Positions 36,744 to 49,250 are shown, numbered from the stretch's first letter. The stretch is DNA of 64,000 nucleotides from Pseudoalteromonas sp. MEBiC 03607 (GCF_004792295.1 NZ_SRRY01000001.1:289501-353500), one strand, 5' to 3'. Notes: a model not told the origin generated them from the letters alone. Numbers and translations: made by a program.

Positions 36744-36829
36744 TAAGTTTTGCGTTTATTTGGCTTTTCTGCAAGCTGTTTTTTGCTAAAGTGAGCATAT
36801 CAACAGTGAAGCTTAAAAAGGAAGCCATC

Positions 36830-37399
36830 ATGACAGCACCTAAAATTATTGCCCTAGCAGGCAGCCTACGTAAAGACAGCTTTAATCAAAAACTGATTAA
36901 TGAAGCTGCACGCTTCGCCCTCGAAAGTGGTGCTGAAGTAGAAGTGATTAAATTAAGCGATTTAAACTTACCTTTATTTGATGAAGATATTGAAGCGCAA
37001 GGTACACCTGCTGGCGCACAATTATTAAAAGATAAGCTTCGCGCAGCTGATGGCATTTTACTAGCAAGCCCAGAATATAATGGTTCAATTACAGCGCCAC
37101 TTAAAAACGCAATCGATTGGGCATCTCGTACAGAGCAAGGTGCAGTACCTGCATTTCGCAATAAAGTTACAGCACTTTATGCAGCTTCGCCGGGTGGTTT
37201 AGGTGGCTTACGTGGTTTAAATCACGTACGTGATATTTTATCGGGTATTGGTAGTTTAGTGCTTGCCGATCAACTCGCAGTGGCTGCTATCCACACTAAA
37301 TTAGATGATCAAGGCCGCATCAGCGATGCTGATACAGCCGAAAAAGTTGCTAGCCTTGCCCAGCAACTTGTCAGCGTAGCGAGCAAATTAAATAAGTAA
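36830..37399 (+). CDS. NADPH-dependent FMN reductase
   Basis: The ATG at 36830 follows AAAAAGGAAGCC and starts the flavodoxin-like fold (IIALAGSLRKDSFNQKL). Further family motifs are LLASPEYNGSITAPLKNAIDW and VTALYAASPGGLGGLRGL. The 189-aa protein resembles ArsH/chromate reductase/azoreductase-type proteins that reduce flavin, quinones or chromate. It is divergent from a LysR regulator. The frame extends upstream to 36689, but that part does not belong to the fold. A MITE-like element begins 4 bp after its stop. Confidence 0.9.
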   Translation: MTAPKIIALAGSLRKDSFNQKLINEAARFALESGAEVEVIKLSDLNLPLFDEDIEAQGTPAGAQLLKDKLRAADGILLASPEYNGSITAPLKNAIDWASRTEQGAVPAFRNKVTALYAASPGGLGGLRGLNHVRDILSGIGSLVLADQLAVAAIHTKLDDQGRISDADTAEKVASLAQQLVSVASKLNK

Positions 37400-37403
37400 T
37401 ATA

Positions 37404-37669
37404 AGGGCGTGTTGACCTTTTATGATTAATTTTGCAGCAGTGTGTTTGGTATTTAGGCAAGGCAGAGCCTATGTAGTGTGGTTGTTCCACATAAATAGGC
37501 GATAACGCAGTATCAATGCCAAACACGCGCTGCCCTTCGGGTTCTTCCTAGGGACGATTAACTCTTTGTTGCTCGATTTTTACTTAGCCCACTAGGTTAC
37601 AAATCTCGCGCCGCGATAAAATCGCCCCTAGAGTGAACAAATTTTAATCCACAAAGGTCAACACGCCCT
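37404..37669. mobile_element. MITE-like element with 17-bp perfect terminal inverted repeats
   Basis: The element is bounded by AGGGCGTGTTGACCTTT (37404-37420) and its exact reverse complement (37653-37669). The interior has nested dyads: GTGTTTGGTATT pairs with AATGCCAAACAC, GCCTAT with ATAGGC, and CTAGGG-ACGATT with AATCG-CCCCTAG. No transposase or long ORF is present. The element fills the gap between the FMN reductase gene and terB-like gene, whose TAG stop straddles its right edge. Short target duplication is not evident. I believe similar elements occur in many copies in Pseudoalteromonas, but could not check. Confidence 0.8.
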
Positions 37670-38117
37670 AGCTTAGCTTTGTCGCTGCTAGCTTAGCAGC
37701 GATAAAGTCTTCATGAGTTACATACAGTAAGCTTGCGACGCGGCGAATAACCATTTCTTCATGCTTATCTAAATTGCCATCAGCGTAGGCCAAACGCCAC
37801 AACAGCTCGATAATATCAATACGTTGCTCGGCACTGCACTGAGCATTAATTTGCTTAGAAAACTGAAAGTAATCAATAGCATCATCTAAGCTTTGTGAAG
37901 CACCATCAATAAGCTCTTCAACAGCTTCATCTGTTAAAGAAAAATATTTTTTTAAGGTCTCATTCAGGGTCTGTTGCTCATCATCCTGTAATTCATCATC
38001 GGCACGCATAACCTCAATTAACAGCGCAGCAACAGCAGTTTTGAGATCATGCTCACTGATACTAGATTGCGACTCACTCATAGTTGAAAAAAGTTGTTTT
38101 ATTTTGTTGAGCATCAC
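37668..38117 (-). CDS. TerB-like tellurite resistance/acidic helical protein
   Basis: The 149-aa product is acidic and helical, with the TerB-type repeat: TAVAALLIEVMRADDELQDDEQQTL, then IIELLWRLAYADGNLDKHEEMVIRRVASLL. The D-rich segments (RADDELQDDE, ADGNLDKHEE) may bind metal. Function is unknown beyond a possible stress or tellurite link. Its stop codon lies at the edge of a MITE-like element, so the C-terminus may have been changed by the insertion. The second Met is an equally possible start. Confidence 0.8.
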   Translation of the reverse strand: MMLNKIKQLFSTMSESQSSISEHDLKTAVAALLIEVMRADDELQDDEQQTLNETLKKYFSLTDEAVEELIDGASQSLDDAIDYFQFSKQINAQCSAEQRIDIIELLWRLAYADGNLDKHEEMVIRRVASLLYVTHEDFIAAKLAATKLS

Positions 38118-38241
38118 ATTTGTCCCCTATGGGTGTTAGACTACGTATAAGACATTACGTTACCTTAGTTTGACTATGGATGCTAATTCAGGTTCAACAT
38201 CATTATGAAACAAGGTTTTAATCACATGGAGTTAAGTGTTT

Positions 38242-38607
38242 ATGAGTGAAGTGAGAAGTACACCAGCACTATTAATTAGCGCCTTTTTAATGTTAGTGGT
38301 TTGCAGTAATGCGCACGCAGCAAAAGACGAAACAGAAAAGCTCTACGACTTCGACGAAAAGGTGCACTACTATCAAACCAAACTAGCAGATGGCCGCTAT
38401 CATCTAGAAATTCAATCGGATGATTACGCACACTTCAAAAACCAAAGCGTTTTTTTATTACGTCACGCAAGTCGGCTCTGTAAAGATGAACCGTTTATGT
38501 TAAGAGTGACTGATGGGGTGCAGGAGTATGAACGTTTTCCAACTAAACCACGTGCCTATCAGCCACCTTTAACGGTTGTTTTGCAATGTGAAGACGAAGC
38601 TAAATAG
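38242..38607 (+). CDS. Exported hypothetical protein
   Basis: The ATG at 38242 follows GGAGTTAAG; the frame opens 6 bases before. The 121-aa product has a signal peptide (LLISAFLMLVVCSNAHA) and a periplasmic domain with repeated strands (VHYYQTKLADGRYHLEIQSDDY) and two Cys (ASRLCKDEP, LQCEDE) that could form a disulfide. No family is recognised. It is convergent with another exported hypothetical (2 bp apart). Confidence 0.65.
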   Translation: MSEVRSTPALLISAFLMLVVCSNAHAAKDETEKLYDFDEKVHYYQTKLADGRYHLEIQSDDYAHFKNQSVFLLRHASRLCKDEPFMLRVTDGVQEYERFPTKPRAYQPPLTVVLQCEDEAK

Positions 38608-38609
38608 TA

Positions 38610-39203
38610 CTAGTCTTCATATCCCCATGGTGCGCTTGGCGGCGTAATAGGTTTAGTTAAATCAAAATCAACGCGAAACTCACGTCCTTCACGTACTAAG
38701 CGATACGTAAATTGCTTTGGATAAATATACATTTGCCACGTGTTACCCATTGATTGGGGAATACCTTGGCTTGCAAACAACTCTTTTGAATACTGATCAG
38801 CCGGGAATGACTGCGCATTAGCAAAACCCGCATCAAGGGTATGACCACCATACATGGTTGATTTGTCATCGCTGCCATCTTTATGGCGATGATCATGCTT
38901 TAAACTAAGTCCACTGCCCGTTTTTGTGATGATCCAAGTACGAGATGCATCATCACCCACATGAAATGGCACTTGTAACTCACGCTCGTTACAACGACGT
39001 ACATGCATTACTAACTTTTTGCCCGCAAACGAGTTAGGGCCTGCAGCGTTATCAACGCTGACTTTACCTTCGTAAGCTTTACCGCAATGGGCCGCAATGT
39101 TATCAAAAAAGCCGTCATGGCTTGGAATTGACACTAACGGCGCAGGTCGTGCAGCCGCTACTGATGATGCTGCTACGAGTATCGATGCCACTAAGTATTT
39201 CAT
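38610..39203 (-). CDS. Exported hypothetical protein, 197 aa
   Basis: The signal peptide is MKYLVASILVAASSVAAARP. The mature protein contains HDGFFDNIAAHCGKAYEGKV, a Cys pair with CNEREL, LKHDHRHKDGSDDKSTMYGG (His- and Asp-rich, possibly metal binding) and MYIYPKQFTYRLVREGREFRVDFDL (in pieces). I recall proteins with this His/Asp pattern only as uncharacterised periplasmic proteins. No function is assigned. Confidence 0.65.
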   Translation of the reverse strand: MKYLVASILVAASSVAAARPAPLVSIPSHDGFFDNIAAHCGKAYEGKVSVDNAAGPNSFAGKKLVMHVRRCNERELQVPFHVGDDASRTWIITKTGSGLSLKHDHRHKDGSDDKSTMYGGHTLDAGFANAQSFPADQYSKELFASQGIPQSMGNTWQMYIYPKQFTYRLVREGREFRVDFDLTKPITPPSAPWGYED

Positions 39204-39558
39204 GGTGTGTTCCTTTATTTGAATTATAATGTCGCTAGCCTAGCCTGCCCCTAAGCAGAAAGGAAATAAATTAGCTAAACAACCTAAAACCATCTGGTGA
39301 GCACGCTCATATACCGCCAACAAATTGCAATATAAAACAACCACTAAAAATGACTGCGCTCATACAAAACAACTAAATCATTAATTCTTAAAAGGATTTA
39401 AACACATGAGTATCATATGCAGAAATAGCACAGACAATTTAAACAGCTGAGTTATTTTATTTTGACTACTAGACTAATAAAGAGTGCCAATCACCAAAAG
39501 CAAAGCTTCTATCAATCATAACCTTACATAATTATTGACTAAAATGTTCCCAAAAATA
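39204..39558. other. AT-rich intergenic region
   Basis: About 355 bp between an exported hypothetical gene and the leuD terminator. It must contain the promoter of the 197-aa protein. I see no ORF above 20 codons and no clear repeat. Confidence 0.4.
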
Positions 39559-39583
39559 AAAACGCGGCTCTCGCCGCGTTTAA
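39559..39583 (-). terminator. Terminator of the leuABCD operon
   Basis: AAACGCGGC / GCCGCGTTT with a TCTC loop; on the minus strand the right arm is followed by TTTTTATTTTTG. Confidence 0.85.
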
Positions 39584-39603
39584 GTTCCACATGTAAAACC
39601 TAC

Positions 39604-40203
39604 TTATTGCCAAGGACGCTCAGCTTTAAGTTGCTGCTCAAAGGCATCAATTTGGCTGTTAAGTGTTTCAGTCACACCGATAAAGTCTAAGCCACTTAAT
39701 AAGCGCTCTTTAATATCATGGCGAATATCAAAGTGAATAGTGTCAAACTTATCGCTACGAAGTTGTTGGTTTTCTAAATCAACTTCAATATGAATATCAT
39801 CATGCTGTTCACTCAGTACAAATAATTGCTCAAGTGTTTCTGCTGGTAATGCGATAGCAAGCATTTGATTATTGCCGCAGTTATTAAAGAAAATATCGGC
39901 AAAGCTTTCCGCTAAGATAACTTCAAAACCATATTGCTTTAATGCCCATGGCGCGTGCTCGCGCGATGAACCACAACCAAAGTTGTCGCGAGTTAAAAGA
40001 ATTTGCGCACCTTGGTAACAAGGACGGTTCAAAATAAACTCAGGATTTGGCTCGCCGTTATCTAAATAACGCCAATCGTAAAAAAGCGCCGCATCAAAAC
40101 CATCACGGCTGGTCGACGTTAAAAACTGCTTTGGAATAATTTGGTCAGTATCAACATTGTTTTTATCTAACGGGGCCATTAAGCCACTAAAAAATACGCT
40201 CAT
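39604..40203 (-). CDS. leuD: 3-isopropylmalate dehydratase small subunit LeuD
   Basis: LeuD with LeuC isomerises 2- to 3-isopropylmalate. The 199-aa protein shows MAPLDKNNVDTDQIIPKQFL, FGCGSSREHAPWALKQYGF and SFADIFFNNCGNNQMLAI (in pieces), all active-site segments of the swivel domain. It begins right at the leuC stop and is the last gene of the operon. Confidence 0.97.
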   Translation of the reverse strand: MSVFFSGLMAPLDKNNVDTDQIIPKQFLTSTSRDGFDAALFYDWRYLDNGEPNPEFILNRPCYQGAQILLTRDNFGCGSSREHAPWALKQYGFEVILAESFADIFFNNCGNNQMLAIALPAETLEQLFVLSEQHDDIHIEVDLENQQLRSDKFDTIHFDIRHDIKERLLSGLDFIGVTETLNSQIDAFEQQLKAERPWQ

Positions 40204-41603
40204 TAGGCTTCTCCTCTGATATCAACAAAACGACCATGAATTGCCGCTGCCGCAGCCATTGCTGGGCTCACTAAGTGCGTGCGTCCACCGCGACCTTGGC
40301 GACCTTCAAAGTTACGATTTGAAGTAGATGCACAGCGTTTACCAGCTTCTAATCTGTCATCATTCATTGCTAAGCACATTGAGCAACCCGGCTCACGCCA
40401 TTCAAAACCAGCCGCTTTGAAGATATCAGCAAGGCCTTCGTCTTCGGCTTGTTTTTTAACAAGGCCAGAACCTGGAACAATCAGAGCTTCAACACCCGCT
40501 GCAACTTGCTTGCCTTCTACAATCTGCGCGGCAGCACGTAAATCTTCAATACGGCTATTTGTACATGAGCCAATAAATACGGTATCAACAGTCGCTGAAG
40601 ATAATTTATCACCCGCTTTTAAGCCCATATATTTTAGTGCGCTACGAATTGCATCAGCTTTGATTAGATCTGGTTCTTGCTCAGGATCAGGAATACATTC
40701 ATCTACGCCAATCACTTGCTCAGGGCTGGTACCCCAAGTAATTTGCGGTTGAATGTCAGCAGCCTCCAATTCAACAACATGATCAAACTCTGCGCCATCA
40801 TCAGTTTTTAGTGTTTGCCAGTAGGCAACGGCACTATCAAAGTCCGCACCTTTTGGTGCAAATGGGCGACCTTTTAAATAATCATAAGTTGTTTGATCTG
40901 GTGCGATTAAACCCGCTTTTGCGCCCATTTCAATACTCATATTACAAAGCGTCATACGCGCTTCCATAGACAGCGCTTCGATCCCTTCACCACAAAATTC
41001 AGCAACATAGCCAGTACCACCCGCAGTGCCTAATTTACCGATCACCGCCATGATTAAATCTTTAGCAGTAACAGTTGGACGTAGGCGACCATTTATTTGA
41101 ATTTTTAACGACTTGGCTTTTTTCTGCTGTAACGTTTGAGTTGCAAGAACGTGCTCAACTTCTGAAGTACCTATACCGTGCGCTAGTGCACCAAATGCAC
41201 CATGAGTAGAGGTATGGCTATCACCACACACTATGGTTGTGCCCGGTAAAGTAATGCCCTGCTCAGGCCCCATTACATGCACAATACCTTGATTAATCGA
41301 ATTTAAATCATAAAGTTGAATACCAAACTCTTTACAGTTTGCATCCAGTGCCATTAATTGATTTTTCGACACTTCACTCGCAGCATCTAATGAGCGGCTT
41401 TTTGTTGAAACGTTATGGTCCATGGTCGCAAAGGTTTTTTCTGGGCAACGTACTTTGCGGTTTTTCTCACGTAAACCAGCAAAGGCTTGCGGCGATGTAA
41501 CTTCATGAACTAGGTGACGGTCGATATAAAGTAAATCGGTTTGATCATTAATGCTGGCGACTACATGAGCTTGCCAGATTTTATCGTATAAGGTTTGGGC
41601 CAC
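40203..41603 (-). CDS. leuC: 3-isopropylmalate dehydratase large subunit LeuC
   Basis: The 466-aa aconitase-family subunit binds a [4Fe-4S] cluster. Three cluster Cys are seen in GSCTNSR and GCSMC. Substrate segments are [21 protein letters not shown] and LAMNDD. Length and motifs match E. coli LeuC. The stop overlaps leuD by 1 bp and leuB lies 58 bp upstream. Confidence 0.97.
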   Translation of the reverse strand: MAQTLYDKIWQAHVVASINDQTDLLYIDRHLVHEVTSPQAFAGLREKNRKVRCPEKTFATMDHNVSTKSRSLDAASEVSKNQLMALDANCKEFGIQLYDLNSINQGIVHVMGPEQGITLPGTTIVCGDSHTSTHGAFGALAHGIGTSEVEHVLATQTLQQKKAKSLKIQINGRLRPTVTAKDLIMAVIGKLGTAGGTGYVAEFCGEGIEALSMEARMTLCNMSIEMGAKAGLIAPDQTTYDYLKGRPFAPKGADFDSAVAYWQTLKTDDGAEFDHVVELEAADIQPQITWGTSPEQVIGVDECIPDPEQEPDLIKADAIRSALKYMGLKAGDKLSSATVDTVFIGSCTNSRIEDLRAAAQIVEGKQVAAGVEALIVPGSGLVKKQAEDEGLADIFKAAGFEWREPGCSMCLAMNDDRLEAGKRCASTSNRNFEGRQGRGGRTHLVSPAMAAAAAIHGRFVDIRGEA

Positions 41604-41661
41604 TTGCTATTCCCTCATTTTAGTTACGCTGAGTGACGAGCTCAGCGCAAACAATTTTTAA

Positions 41662-44282
<2,621 letters not shown>

Positions 44283-44321
44283 AAAACTGTCCTCGTTCCC
44301 AATGACCCATTAGCGAGATAA

Positions 44322-44349
44322 AAAAAACCCCGCGTTTGCGGGGTTTTTT
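44322..44349 (-). terminator. Attenuator (transcription terminator) of the leu operon
   Basis: AAAAAACCCCGC / GCGGGGTTTTTT with a GTTT loop, followed on the minus strand by a run of eight T. It lies between the leader peptide stop and leuA, so it ends transcription when leucyl-tRNA is plentiful. Confidence 0.9.
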
Positions 44350-44372
44350 AATGTTCTACAAATGCAAATACA

Positions 44373-44441
44373 CTAAGCCCCGCTCACTGATTTAAGCAGT
44401 AAGAGGTTTAGTTTTAATGTAATTAAACGAATCATTTGCAT
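44373..44441 (-). CDS. leuL: leu operon leader peptide
   Basis: A 22-codon ORF starting ATG at 44441 (or the second ATG at 44435), encoding MQMIRLITLKLNLLLLKSVS then GA and a TAG stop. Seven of 22 residues are leucine and four are consecutive (ctc tta ctg ctt). Ribosome stalling on these codons would prevent the attenuator 24 bp downstream of the stop. The peptide is followed by leuA about 90 bp later. This is the standard architecture of leu attenuation in gammaproteobacteria. The exact anti-terminator fold was not computed. Confidence 0.88.
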   Translation of the reverse strand: MQMIRLITLKLNLLLLKSVSGA

Positions 44442-44653
44442 TGTATTTATCTAAATGTGTGTTCAGTGAGCTGTATTTTTAACATTCAAAAAACCAGCTT
44501 GCAAGCATAATTTTTTCAAAAATCACATTTTTATTTACACAAAATAGAAAAAACAAACCTAAAGAATCATTGAAAATGAATATAATATCCAAAACTAATG
44601 AGAACGGCGTTTAAATATTCGTTCAGCAATCACTGTATTGTTTAGATTAACTT
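44442..44653. promoter_or_regulatory. leu promoter region and AT-rich spacer to fabR
   Basis: On the minus strand a candidate promoter is TTGCAA and TAAAAA spaced by 17 bp, about 35-65 bp upstream of leuL. The remaining 140 bp toward fabR are AT-rich; I see no gene in it. Confidence 0.4.
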
Positions 44654-45271
44654 TTAAGATTGATGGTTATCACGTACATACAAAGTTGCACCGCGGGCAA
44701 TATAACGTAATTGCCAGATCAGTCGCTCTACTAATTCTTCACGTTGCTGGCCTTCGATATCTAACGCTTCAGCACCTGCATTAAAAACGAGCGTAACCAT
44801 GGCTTCTGCTTGAATATAAGCATGAGTCGCATCGCAAGGAGTTTCGCTTTCAAGATAATGGGCAAGCTCTAAAATAAAGTGTTTAATTTCGCGTGCTACT
44901 GCAGCACGAAATGCTTTTGAAGTGCCAGAGCGCTCACGTAATAACAGCCTAAATTGGTTACTTGAATTATCTATAAACTCCATAAAAGTCACTATGGAAG
45001 TACTTATAACGCTGCCACCACTGGCGATTCGGCGACGAGCTTGACGCATTAGTTGACGTAACGTTAATCCGGCTTCATCAACCATGGTTAAACCAAGTTC
45101 ATTCATATCTTTAAAGTGGCGATAAAAAGAGGTTGGCGCTATCCCTGCTTCACGGGCAACTTCACGTAAGCTTAGGTTTGAAAAACTATGATCTGCACTT
45201 AGTTGATTAAATGCAGCTTCAATTAGTGCTTGTCGTGTTTTTTGTTTCTGTTGTGCCCTAACACCCGACAT
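44654..45271 (-). CDS. fabR: TetR-family repressor of unsaturated fatty acid genes FabR
   Basis: FabR represses unsaturated fatty acid synthesis or desaturation. The 205-aa protein has the TetR HTH ([35 protein letters not shown] in pieces) typical of FabR and a ligand domain with [21 protein letters not shown]. It is divergent from a fatty-acid desaturase gene, and a palindrome fitting FabR operators overlaps the desaturase promoter. Confidence 0.93.
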   Translation of the reverse strand: MSGVRAQQKQKTRQALIEAAFNQLSADHSFSNLSLREVAREAGIAPTSFYRHFKDMNELGLTMVDEAGLTLRQLMRQARRRIASGGSVISTSIVTFMEFIDNSSNQFRLLLRERSGTSKAFRAAVAREIKHFILELAHYLESETPCDATHAYIQAEAMVTLVFNAGAEALDIEGQQREELVERLIWQLRYIARGATLYVRDNHQS

Positions 45272-45326
45272 GGAAACTCCCAGCGTGAACTTTTAATGAT
45301 TTTCGGTTAATGAGACAGTCTAATAC

Positions 45327-45355
45327 TTGACGCGAAGAGTTTGAAATACTATTTT
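45327..45355 (+). promoter_or_regulatory. Sigma-70 promoter of the desaturase gene
   Basis: TTGACG (45327-45332) and TATTTT (45350-45355) with a 17-bp spacer. The predicted start is about 45362, inside the FabR-like palindrome. Confidence 0.6.
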
Positions 45356-45356
45356 A

Positions 45357-45372
45357 GCGTACAGTTGTACGC
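45357..45372. promoter_or_regulatory. FabR-type operator
   Basis: GCGTACAGTTGTACGC has two perfect 7-bp arms (GCGTACA / TGTACGC) around a GT centre, preceded by A as in FabR-type sites (AGCGTACA...). It covers the expected transcription start of the desaturase gene and can shut it off. Confidence 0.75.
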
Positions 45373-45386
45373 CGAGATTAATTTAG

Positions 45387-46520
45387 ATGAAAAAACCACC
45401 TATTATTTGGACTAACGTCCTCTTTTTTAGCCTGACATTTTTAGCCGCGATCACTCTTGTACCTTGGTATGGTCTGACTTACGGTTTTACCAGTACACAC
45501 TGGATCGCATTTGTTGGCTGTATGTTTTATGCAGGACTATCGATTACTGCAGGTTATCACCGCTTATGGGCGCACAAAGCATATGATGTTCACCCAGTTA
45601 TTGAAGTGATTTTTGCCTTTGGTGGCGCATTTGCATTACAAAACAGTGCGTTGCACTGGAGTAGCGATCACCGTATTCACCATGGTCAAGTTGATGATCC
45701 AATCAAAGACCCTTACGCTGCAACAAATGGCTTTTGGTATAGCCACATTGGTTGGATGCTGCGCGATTATCAAGGTGAAGAATACAGTAACTACAACAAC
45801 TGCCGTGACTTACAAAAAAATAAAGTAGTAATGTGGCAACATCGTCATTATATGAAATTAGTTATTGCGACTAATTTTGGTATTCCTTTATTGCTAGGTT
45901 TAATGCTTGGCGATGTATGGGGTATGTTATTACTAGCCGGTTTACTGCGTTTAGTATTAAGCCAGCACTTTACTTTTTTCATTAACTCAGTTGCGCATAT
46001 TTGGGGTTCTCGCCCTTACACCGAAAAAAACACGGCACGTGATAATGGCTTTTTAGCATTATTCACCTACGGTGAAGGCTACCATAACTTCCACCATATT
46101 TTTGCTAGTGACTATCGCAATGGCATTAAGTGGTATCACTATGATCCTACGAAGTGGATGATCCGCTCATTAGCAGCGCTAGGCCTGGCTTCAAAACTAA
46201 AACGCACCCCTGTGGAACGTATTGAAAAAGCCAAAGCCGAAACCTTAATGAATAAAACCCAAGTTCGCCTTGCAAAATTGCCTTTAGCGCAAGATAAGCT
46301 TACATTACTACAATCTGAATATGATTTATTGCTGAAGAAGTTGCAGCATTTTTGTGCCTTGCAAAAACGCGTGTTAGACATCAAGAAAAGCAAAATGATG
46401 AAACAATGCGAAAAATCAGCATTAATGACACAATATCACGAGCTTGAAGCCGCTTGGGAAAACCAAAAGCAGGCTTGGCTTGCACTAAATGCGAGGTTGT
46501 TAAAAGCCTCTTTTAGTTAA
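45387..46520 (+). CDS. Membrane fatty acid (acyl-CoA) delta-9 desaturase
   Basis: The enzyme puts a double bond into acyl chains using O2 and a di-iron centre. The three His boxes are present: HRLWAH, HRIHH (in [10 protein letters not shown]) and HNFHH (in [10 protein letters not shown]). About four hydrophobic segments alternate with them. From about residue 280 there is a basic, Leu-rich coiled-coil extension of roughly 95 residues. The FabR operator before it and fabR opposite show membrane-fluidity control. It precedes sthA by 13 bp, which may support NADPH/NADH supply. Confidence 0.93.
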   Translation: MKKPPIIWTNVLFFSLTFLAAITLVPWYGLTYGFTSTHWIAFVGCMFYAGLSITAGYHRLWAHKAYDVHPVIEVIFAFGGAFALQNSALHWSSDHRIHHGQVDDPIKDPYAATNGFWYSHIGWMLRDYQGEEYSNYNNCRDLQKNKVVMWQHRHYMKLVIATNFGIPLLLGLMLGDVWGMLLLAGLLRLVLSQHFTFFINSVAHIWGSRPYTEKNTARDNGFLALFTYGEGYHNFHHIFASDYRNGIKWYHYDPTKWMIRSLAALGLASKLKRTPVERIEKAKAETLMNKTQVRLAKLPLAQDKLTLLQSEYDLLLKKLQHFCALQKRVLDIKKSKMMKQCEKSALMTQYHELEAAWENQKQAWLALNARLLKASFS

Positions 46521-46533
46521 CATAGGAGCGGCT

Positions 46534-47964
46534 GTGGCCAAACAACAAGTAAAGCAAAAAGATACTCCATCTTATCAATATGATGCGATCATCATAGGCA
46601 CAGGTCCTGGCGGTGAAGGTACCGCCATGAACCTGTCTAAAAGTAACAAGAAAGTGGCTGTTATTGAGCGTCAAGAAGCGGTCGGTGGCGGCTGTGTGCA
46701 CTGGGGTACTATCCCGTCTAAAGCATTACGTCATTCAGTAAGCCGTTACATTGAATACAAAGCAAACCCGCTATTTAATATCAGCGAGCGTCCTAACCGC
46801 TTAACTTTCCCTGATATTTTGCACCATGCAAGTAACGTCATCTCAAAGCAATCTAATTTACGTAGCAGCTTTTATGAGCGTAACCGCATTCATATGTATC
46901 AAGGCGATGCTGAGTTTATTGATAAACACACCATTAAGGTGACTCACTTAGACGGTTCATTTGAAACTATCACCGCACAAACAATCGTTATTGCTACTGG
47001 CTCGCGCCCTTACCGTCCACCTGGTGTAGACTTTGCCCACCCACGCATTTACGACAGCGATACAATTTTAGGCCTTGAGCATGACCCTCATCGCGTACTA
47101 ATTTATGGTGCAGGTGTAATTGGTTGTGAGTACGCCTCTATCTTTAAAGGTTTAGGTGCAAAAGTTGATCTAGTGAATACCCGCGACCGCCTGCTTGCCT
47201 TTATGGATGCGGAAATCTCAGATGCTCTGAGCTATCACTTTTGGAATAGCGGCATTGTTATTCGTCATAACGAAGAGTTTGATAGAGTAGAAACCCGTGA
47301 TGATTGTGTGGTGATGCACTTAAAATCAGGCAAGCGAGTAAAAGCTGACTGTATTTTATTTGCTAATGGTCGTACTGGTAATACAGATACGTTAAACCTT
47401 GAAGCCGTGGGCCTAAAAGCGGATGGTCGTGGCCAGCTTAGAGTAAATGAAACATACCAAACAGAAGTCGATAATATTTATGCTGTAGGTGATGTAATTG
47501 GTTACCCAAGCCTTGCAAGTGCAGCATTTGACCAAGGCCGTATTGCTGCCGATGCGATTGCATGTGGTAATTGCGATGAGAAGCTGATCATTGATATTCC
47601 AGCGGGTATTTATACAATTCCTGAAATGAGCTCAGTGGGTAAAACAGAGCAAGAGCTAACTGCAGCGAAAATCCCTTACGAGGTAGGGCGTGCTCAATTT
47701 AAGCATTTAGCGCGTGCGCAAATAGCTGGCACCGAGGTAGGTAGCTTAAAGATTCTATTCCATGTTGATACCAAAGAAGTTCTTGGTGTGCATTGCTTCG
47801 GTGAGCGTGCCTCTGAAATCGTTCATATCGGGCAAGCAATTATGGAACAAAAGAACGGCGGCAATAACATTGATTACTTTGTAAATACCACGTTCAACTA
47901 CCCGACCATGGCCGAAGCCTATCGCGTAGCCGCATTAAATGGTTTAAATCGTTTGTTTAAATAA
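46534..47964 (+). CDS. sthA: Soluble pyridine nucleotide transhydrogenase SthA
   Basis: SthA transfers hydride between NADPH and NAD+. The GTG start at 46534 follows AGGAG. The 476-aa flavoprotein has the FAD motif [31 protein letters not shown] has only one Cys, as in SthA, not the CxxxxC of lipoamide dehydrogenase. The NAD(P) motif [19 protein letters not shown] and the dimer domain ([22 protein letters not shown] in pieces) complete it. Length matches the E. coli enzyme. Confidence 0.96.
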   Translation: MAKQQVKQKDTPSYQYDAIIIGTGPGGEGTAMNLSKSNKKVAVIERQEAVGGGCVHWGTIPSKALRHSVSRYIEYKANPLFNISERPNRLTFPDILHHASNVISKQSNLRSSFYERNRIHMYQGDAEFIDKHTIKVTHLDGSFETITAQTIVIATGSRPYRPPGVDFAHPRIYDSDTILGLEHDPHRVLIYGAGVIGCEYASIFKGLGAKVDLVNTRDRLLAFMDAEISDALSYHFWNSGIVIRHNEEFDRVETRDDCVVMHLKSGKRVKADCILFANGRTGNTDTLNLEAVGLKADGRGQLRVNETYQTEVDNIYAVGDVIGYPSLASAAFDQGRIAADAIACGNCDEKLIIDIPAGIYTIPEMSSVGKTEQELTAAKIPYEVGRAQFKHLARAQIAGTEVGSLKILFHVDTKEVLGVHCFGERASEIVHIGQAIMEQKNGGNNIDYFVNTTFNYPTMAEAYRVAALNGLNRLFK

Positions 47965-47966
47965 AT

Positions 47967-47995
47967 AAAAAAGCCCGCTTAATGCGGGCTTTTTT
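47967..47995. terminator. Bidirectional terminator between sthA and hemE
   Basis: AAAAAAGCCCGC / GCGGGCTTTTTT with a TTAAT loop, 2 bp after the sthA stop and 15 bp from the convergent hemE stop. Confidence 0.9.
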
Positions 47996-48010
47996 ACGAT
48001 TAGCTGTTGC

Positions 48011-49075
48011 TTATTTGTGGTATTTACCGCTGAACTCATGAACGGCGTTAATAAATACACCTGCGTTTTCTGGATCAACATCTGGTGTAATACCATGACC
48101 TAGATTAAATACATGGCCAGAGCCTGTACCAAAGTCTTCTAGGATAGTGGCAACTTCTTGGCGAATACGCTCAGGCGTGCCATGCAGCATTGCTGGGTCC
48201 ATGTTGCCTTGCAGCGCTACTTTATCGCCAACACGACGTTTTGCATCACCGATGTTAATAGTCCAGTCCAGACCTACTGCATCACAGCCTGTTGCTGCAA
48301 TTGCTTCAATCCACTGACCACCATTTTTAGTAAATAACGTCACTGGCACTTTACGACCATCGTGTTCGCGAATTAAGCCATCAACAATCTTGTGCATGTA
48401 CTGTAATGAAAACTCATTGTAGTCACGTGGGCTTAATACACCGCCCCATGAGTCAAATACCATTAACGATTGCGCGCCCGCTTTAACTTGCGCGTTTAAA
48501 TAGTCAATGACTGAGTCAGCTAATTTATCAAGTAGTAAGTGCAGTGTTTGTGGCTCAGCAAAGGCCATTTTTTTGATTTTACCGAATGTTTTGCTGCTAC
48601 CACCTTCAACCATGTAAGTGGCAAGTGTCCAAGGTGAACCAGAGAAACCAATTAGCGGTACTTCACCTTTTAATTCGCGACGAATCGTACTTACCGCATT
48701 CATCACATAACCAAGCTCATCAGTTGGATCGATATTTGGGATTTTTTTAACATCTGCTAATGAAGAAATCGGACGTTCAAATTTCGGACCTTCACCTGTT
48801 TCAAAGTAAAGACCTAAGCCCATAGCATCAGGAATAGTTAAAATATCACTGAATAGAATAGCAGCATCAAGCGGATAACGACGTAATGGCTGTAACGTTA
48901 CTTCACAAGCAAGTTCAGCATTTTTACATAAACTCATAAAGTCGCCTGCTTGGGCACGTGTAGCGCGGTACTCAGGTAAATAACGGCCAGCTTGGCGCAT
49001 CATCCATACCGGTGTGACATCAACAGGTTGCTTTTGTAGTGCACGTAAATAACGATCGTTTTTTAATTCGCTCAT
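48011..49075 (-). CDS. hemE: Uroporphyrinogen decarboxylase HemE
   Basis: HemE decarboxylates the four acetate chains of uroporphyrinogen III to make coproporphyrinogen. The 354-aa protein starts [34 protein letters not shown] (in pieces) with catalytic Arg/Asp positions, and has [31 protein letters not shown] and [16 protein letters not shown]. All are standard. rsd lies on the opposite strand upstream, as in E. coli. Confidence 0.97.
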   Translation of the reverse strand: MSELKNDRYLRALQKQPVDVTPVWMMRQAGRYLPEYRATRAQAGDFMSLCKNAELACEVTLQPLRRYPLDAAILFSDILTIPDAMGLGLYFETGEGPKFERPISSLADVKKIPNIDPTDELGYVMNAVSTIRRELKGEVPLIGFSGSPWTLATYMVEGGSSKTFGKIKKMAFAEPQTLHLLLDKLADSVIDYLNAQVKAGAQSLMVFDSWGGVLSPRDYNEFSLQYMHKIVDGLIREHDGRKVPVTLFTKNGGQWIEAIAATGCDAVGLDWTINIGDAKRRVGDKVALQGNMDPAMLHGTPERIRQEVATILEDFGTGSGHVFNLGHGITPDVDPENAGVFINAVHEFSGKYHK

Positions 49076-49250
49076 GCGTATAGAATCCTAGAACTGAATG
49101 AAATTGTGCAGATTGTACCACCATATTACACGTCTCACTATGGATAGATAATCATGGCTAGATATAGATCATGTTTTTTAGGTCAGCCTAAGCCTATAGT
49201 GCGTTTTTTGAGCGAAAATAAAATAATTTTAAAACTTTTCATTAATAAAT

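Noticed and set aside
36689..36829. Upstream extension of the FMN reductase
   Set aside because: It overlaps the LysR gene start and its operator; the flavodoxin fold starts at 36830 behind a good ribosome binding site.
39204..39558. Possible small gene in the gap before leuD
   Set aside because: Only ORFs under 20 codons without ribosome binding sites are present.
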